A stretch of 6,049 nt of DNA. Origin: a bacterium (lineage in GTDB: Bacteria > SZUA-79 > Acidulodesulfobacterales > Acidulodesulfobacteraceae). Of this stretch, positions 5,911 to 6,049 are shown piece by piece. The stretch lies in assembly GCA_021813595.1 (NCBI GenBank), contig JAKAKF010000228.1, positions 1 to 6,049 of the forward strand, written 5' to 3'. The notes under the pieces were generated by a model. That model saw nothing but the letters and a program-made list of their open reading frames with translations, was not told where the DNA came from and made no database searches. Made by a program: the position numbers and the translations under genes. The first letter of the stretch is position 1. Each line of letters begins with the position of its first letter.

Positions 5911-6049
5911 AAAAAAACAGGACATTAGCATATTCGGAGTTTATTTTAGTATATTGTTTTTATATTTTTCTAAACGTTCTGCCGCAGAAATTATCTTTAA
6001 AAATAGGCAGACTGCTTGGAGTGTTGTTCTATAAAATCGACAAAAAACA
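5907..6049 (+). CDS. lpxL: Lipid A acyltransferase, LpxL/HtrB-like, N-terminal part (3' end outside window)
   Basis: A GTG at 5907 overlaps the lpxK stop as GTGA and opens a frame that runs without stop to the window end (47 complete codons). The peptide has a polar start KKNRTLAY, a hydrophobic segment of about 15 residues (FILVYCFYIFLNV), then LPQKLSLKIGRLLGVLFYKIDKK. This hydrophobic segment followed by L-P-x-x-L-x-x-x-I-G-R-x-L-G-x-L-x-Y-x-x-D is typical of the start of the LpxL/LpxM/HtrB family. These inner-membrane enzymes add secondary acyl chains to lipid A precursors. The catalytic HX4D motif lies beyond the window, so it cannot be checked. Position directly after lpxK, the previous pathway enzyme, supports the call strongly. 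No clear Shine-Dalgarno is present; translation is probably coupled through the overlapping stop and start, which would make its expression depend on how ribosomes pass the lpxK frame break. Confidence 0.75.
   Translation, partial: MKKNRTLAYSEFILVYCFYIFLNVLPQKLSLKIGRLLGVLFYKIDKK

Noticed and set aside
5893..5917. Two further eight-A runs at the lpxK/lpxL junction as extra frame breaks
   Set aside because: Both the lpxK end and the lpxL start read sensibly through these runs (GTGA overlap, expected LpxL N-terminus), so no shift is needed. They do show that homopolymer runs are common here and that run length should be checked in the reads.

Overview
The window comes from an AT-rich bacterial chromosome. 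It holds core genes (DNA polymerase III delta, ribosomal protein S20, phosphopantetheine adenylyltransferase) and lipid A genes (lpxK, then the start of an lpxL-type acyltransferase). The lipid A genes imply an outer membrane, so a Gram-negative host. Low GC, A-rich coding with many homopolymer A runs, a multi-PAS diguanylate cyclase and the gene order loosely suggest a deltaproteobacterial-type or related candidate-phylum organism. That placement is inference only. I see no mobile element, tRNA, CRISPR array or phage gene.

Layout: positions 1-389 (+) hold the C-terminal end of holA. It runs tail-to-tail into rpsT (376-642, -), and the two 3' ends overlap by 14 bases. Next on the minus strand is a 689-residue soluble sensor with four PAS-like modules and a GGDEF domain (730-2799). 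A 93-base AT-rich region (2800-2892) separates it from a divergent plus-strand cluster: coaD (2893-3447), a class I aspartate-type aminotransferase (3431-4627), lpxK (4637-5910, interrupted by an apparent -1 frameshift) and the start of an lpxL/htrB-like gene (5907-6049). Spacings in this cluster are a 17-base overlap, a 9-base gap and a 4-base GTGA overlap, which indicates a translationally coupled operon. No stretch over 300 bases lacks a gene.

Function: the plus-strand cluster combines coenzyme A synthesis, amino-acid nitrogen transfer and late lipid A assembly (4'-phosphorylation by LpxK, then secondary acylation by the LpxL-like enzyme). The minus-strand sensor should make cyclic di-GMP in response to a cytoplasmic signal. 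Its first PAS module carries a Cys-His-Cys-Cys motif that may bind a cofactor or metal.

The most unusual signal is in lpxK. The reading frame breaks exactly at a nine-A run that contains the dnaX-type slippery heptamer A_AAA_AAG in the correct phase. An SD-like AAAGGG lies upstream and a weak hairpin downstream, and the reading frame after the break still carries LpxK motifs. Programmed frameshifting, transcriptional slippage, a recent indel and a homopolymer sequencing error all remain possible. I did not find a clearly new multi-gene system.
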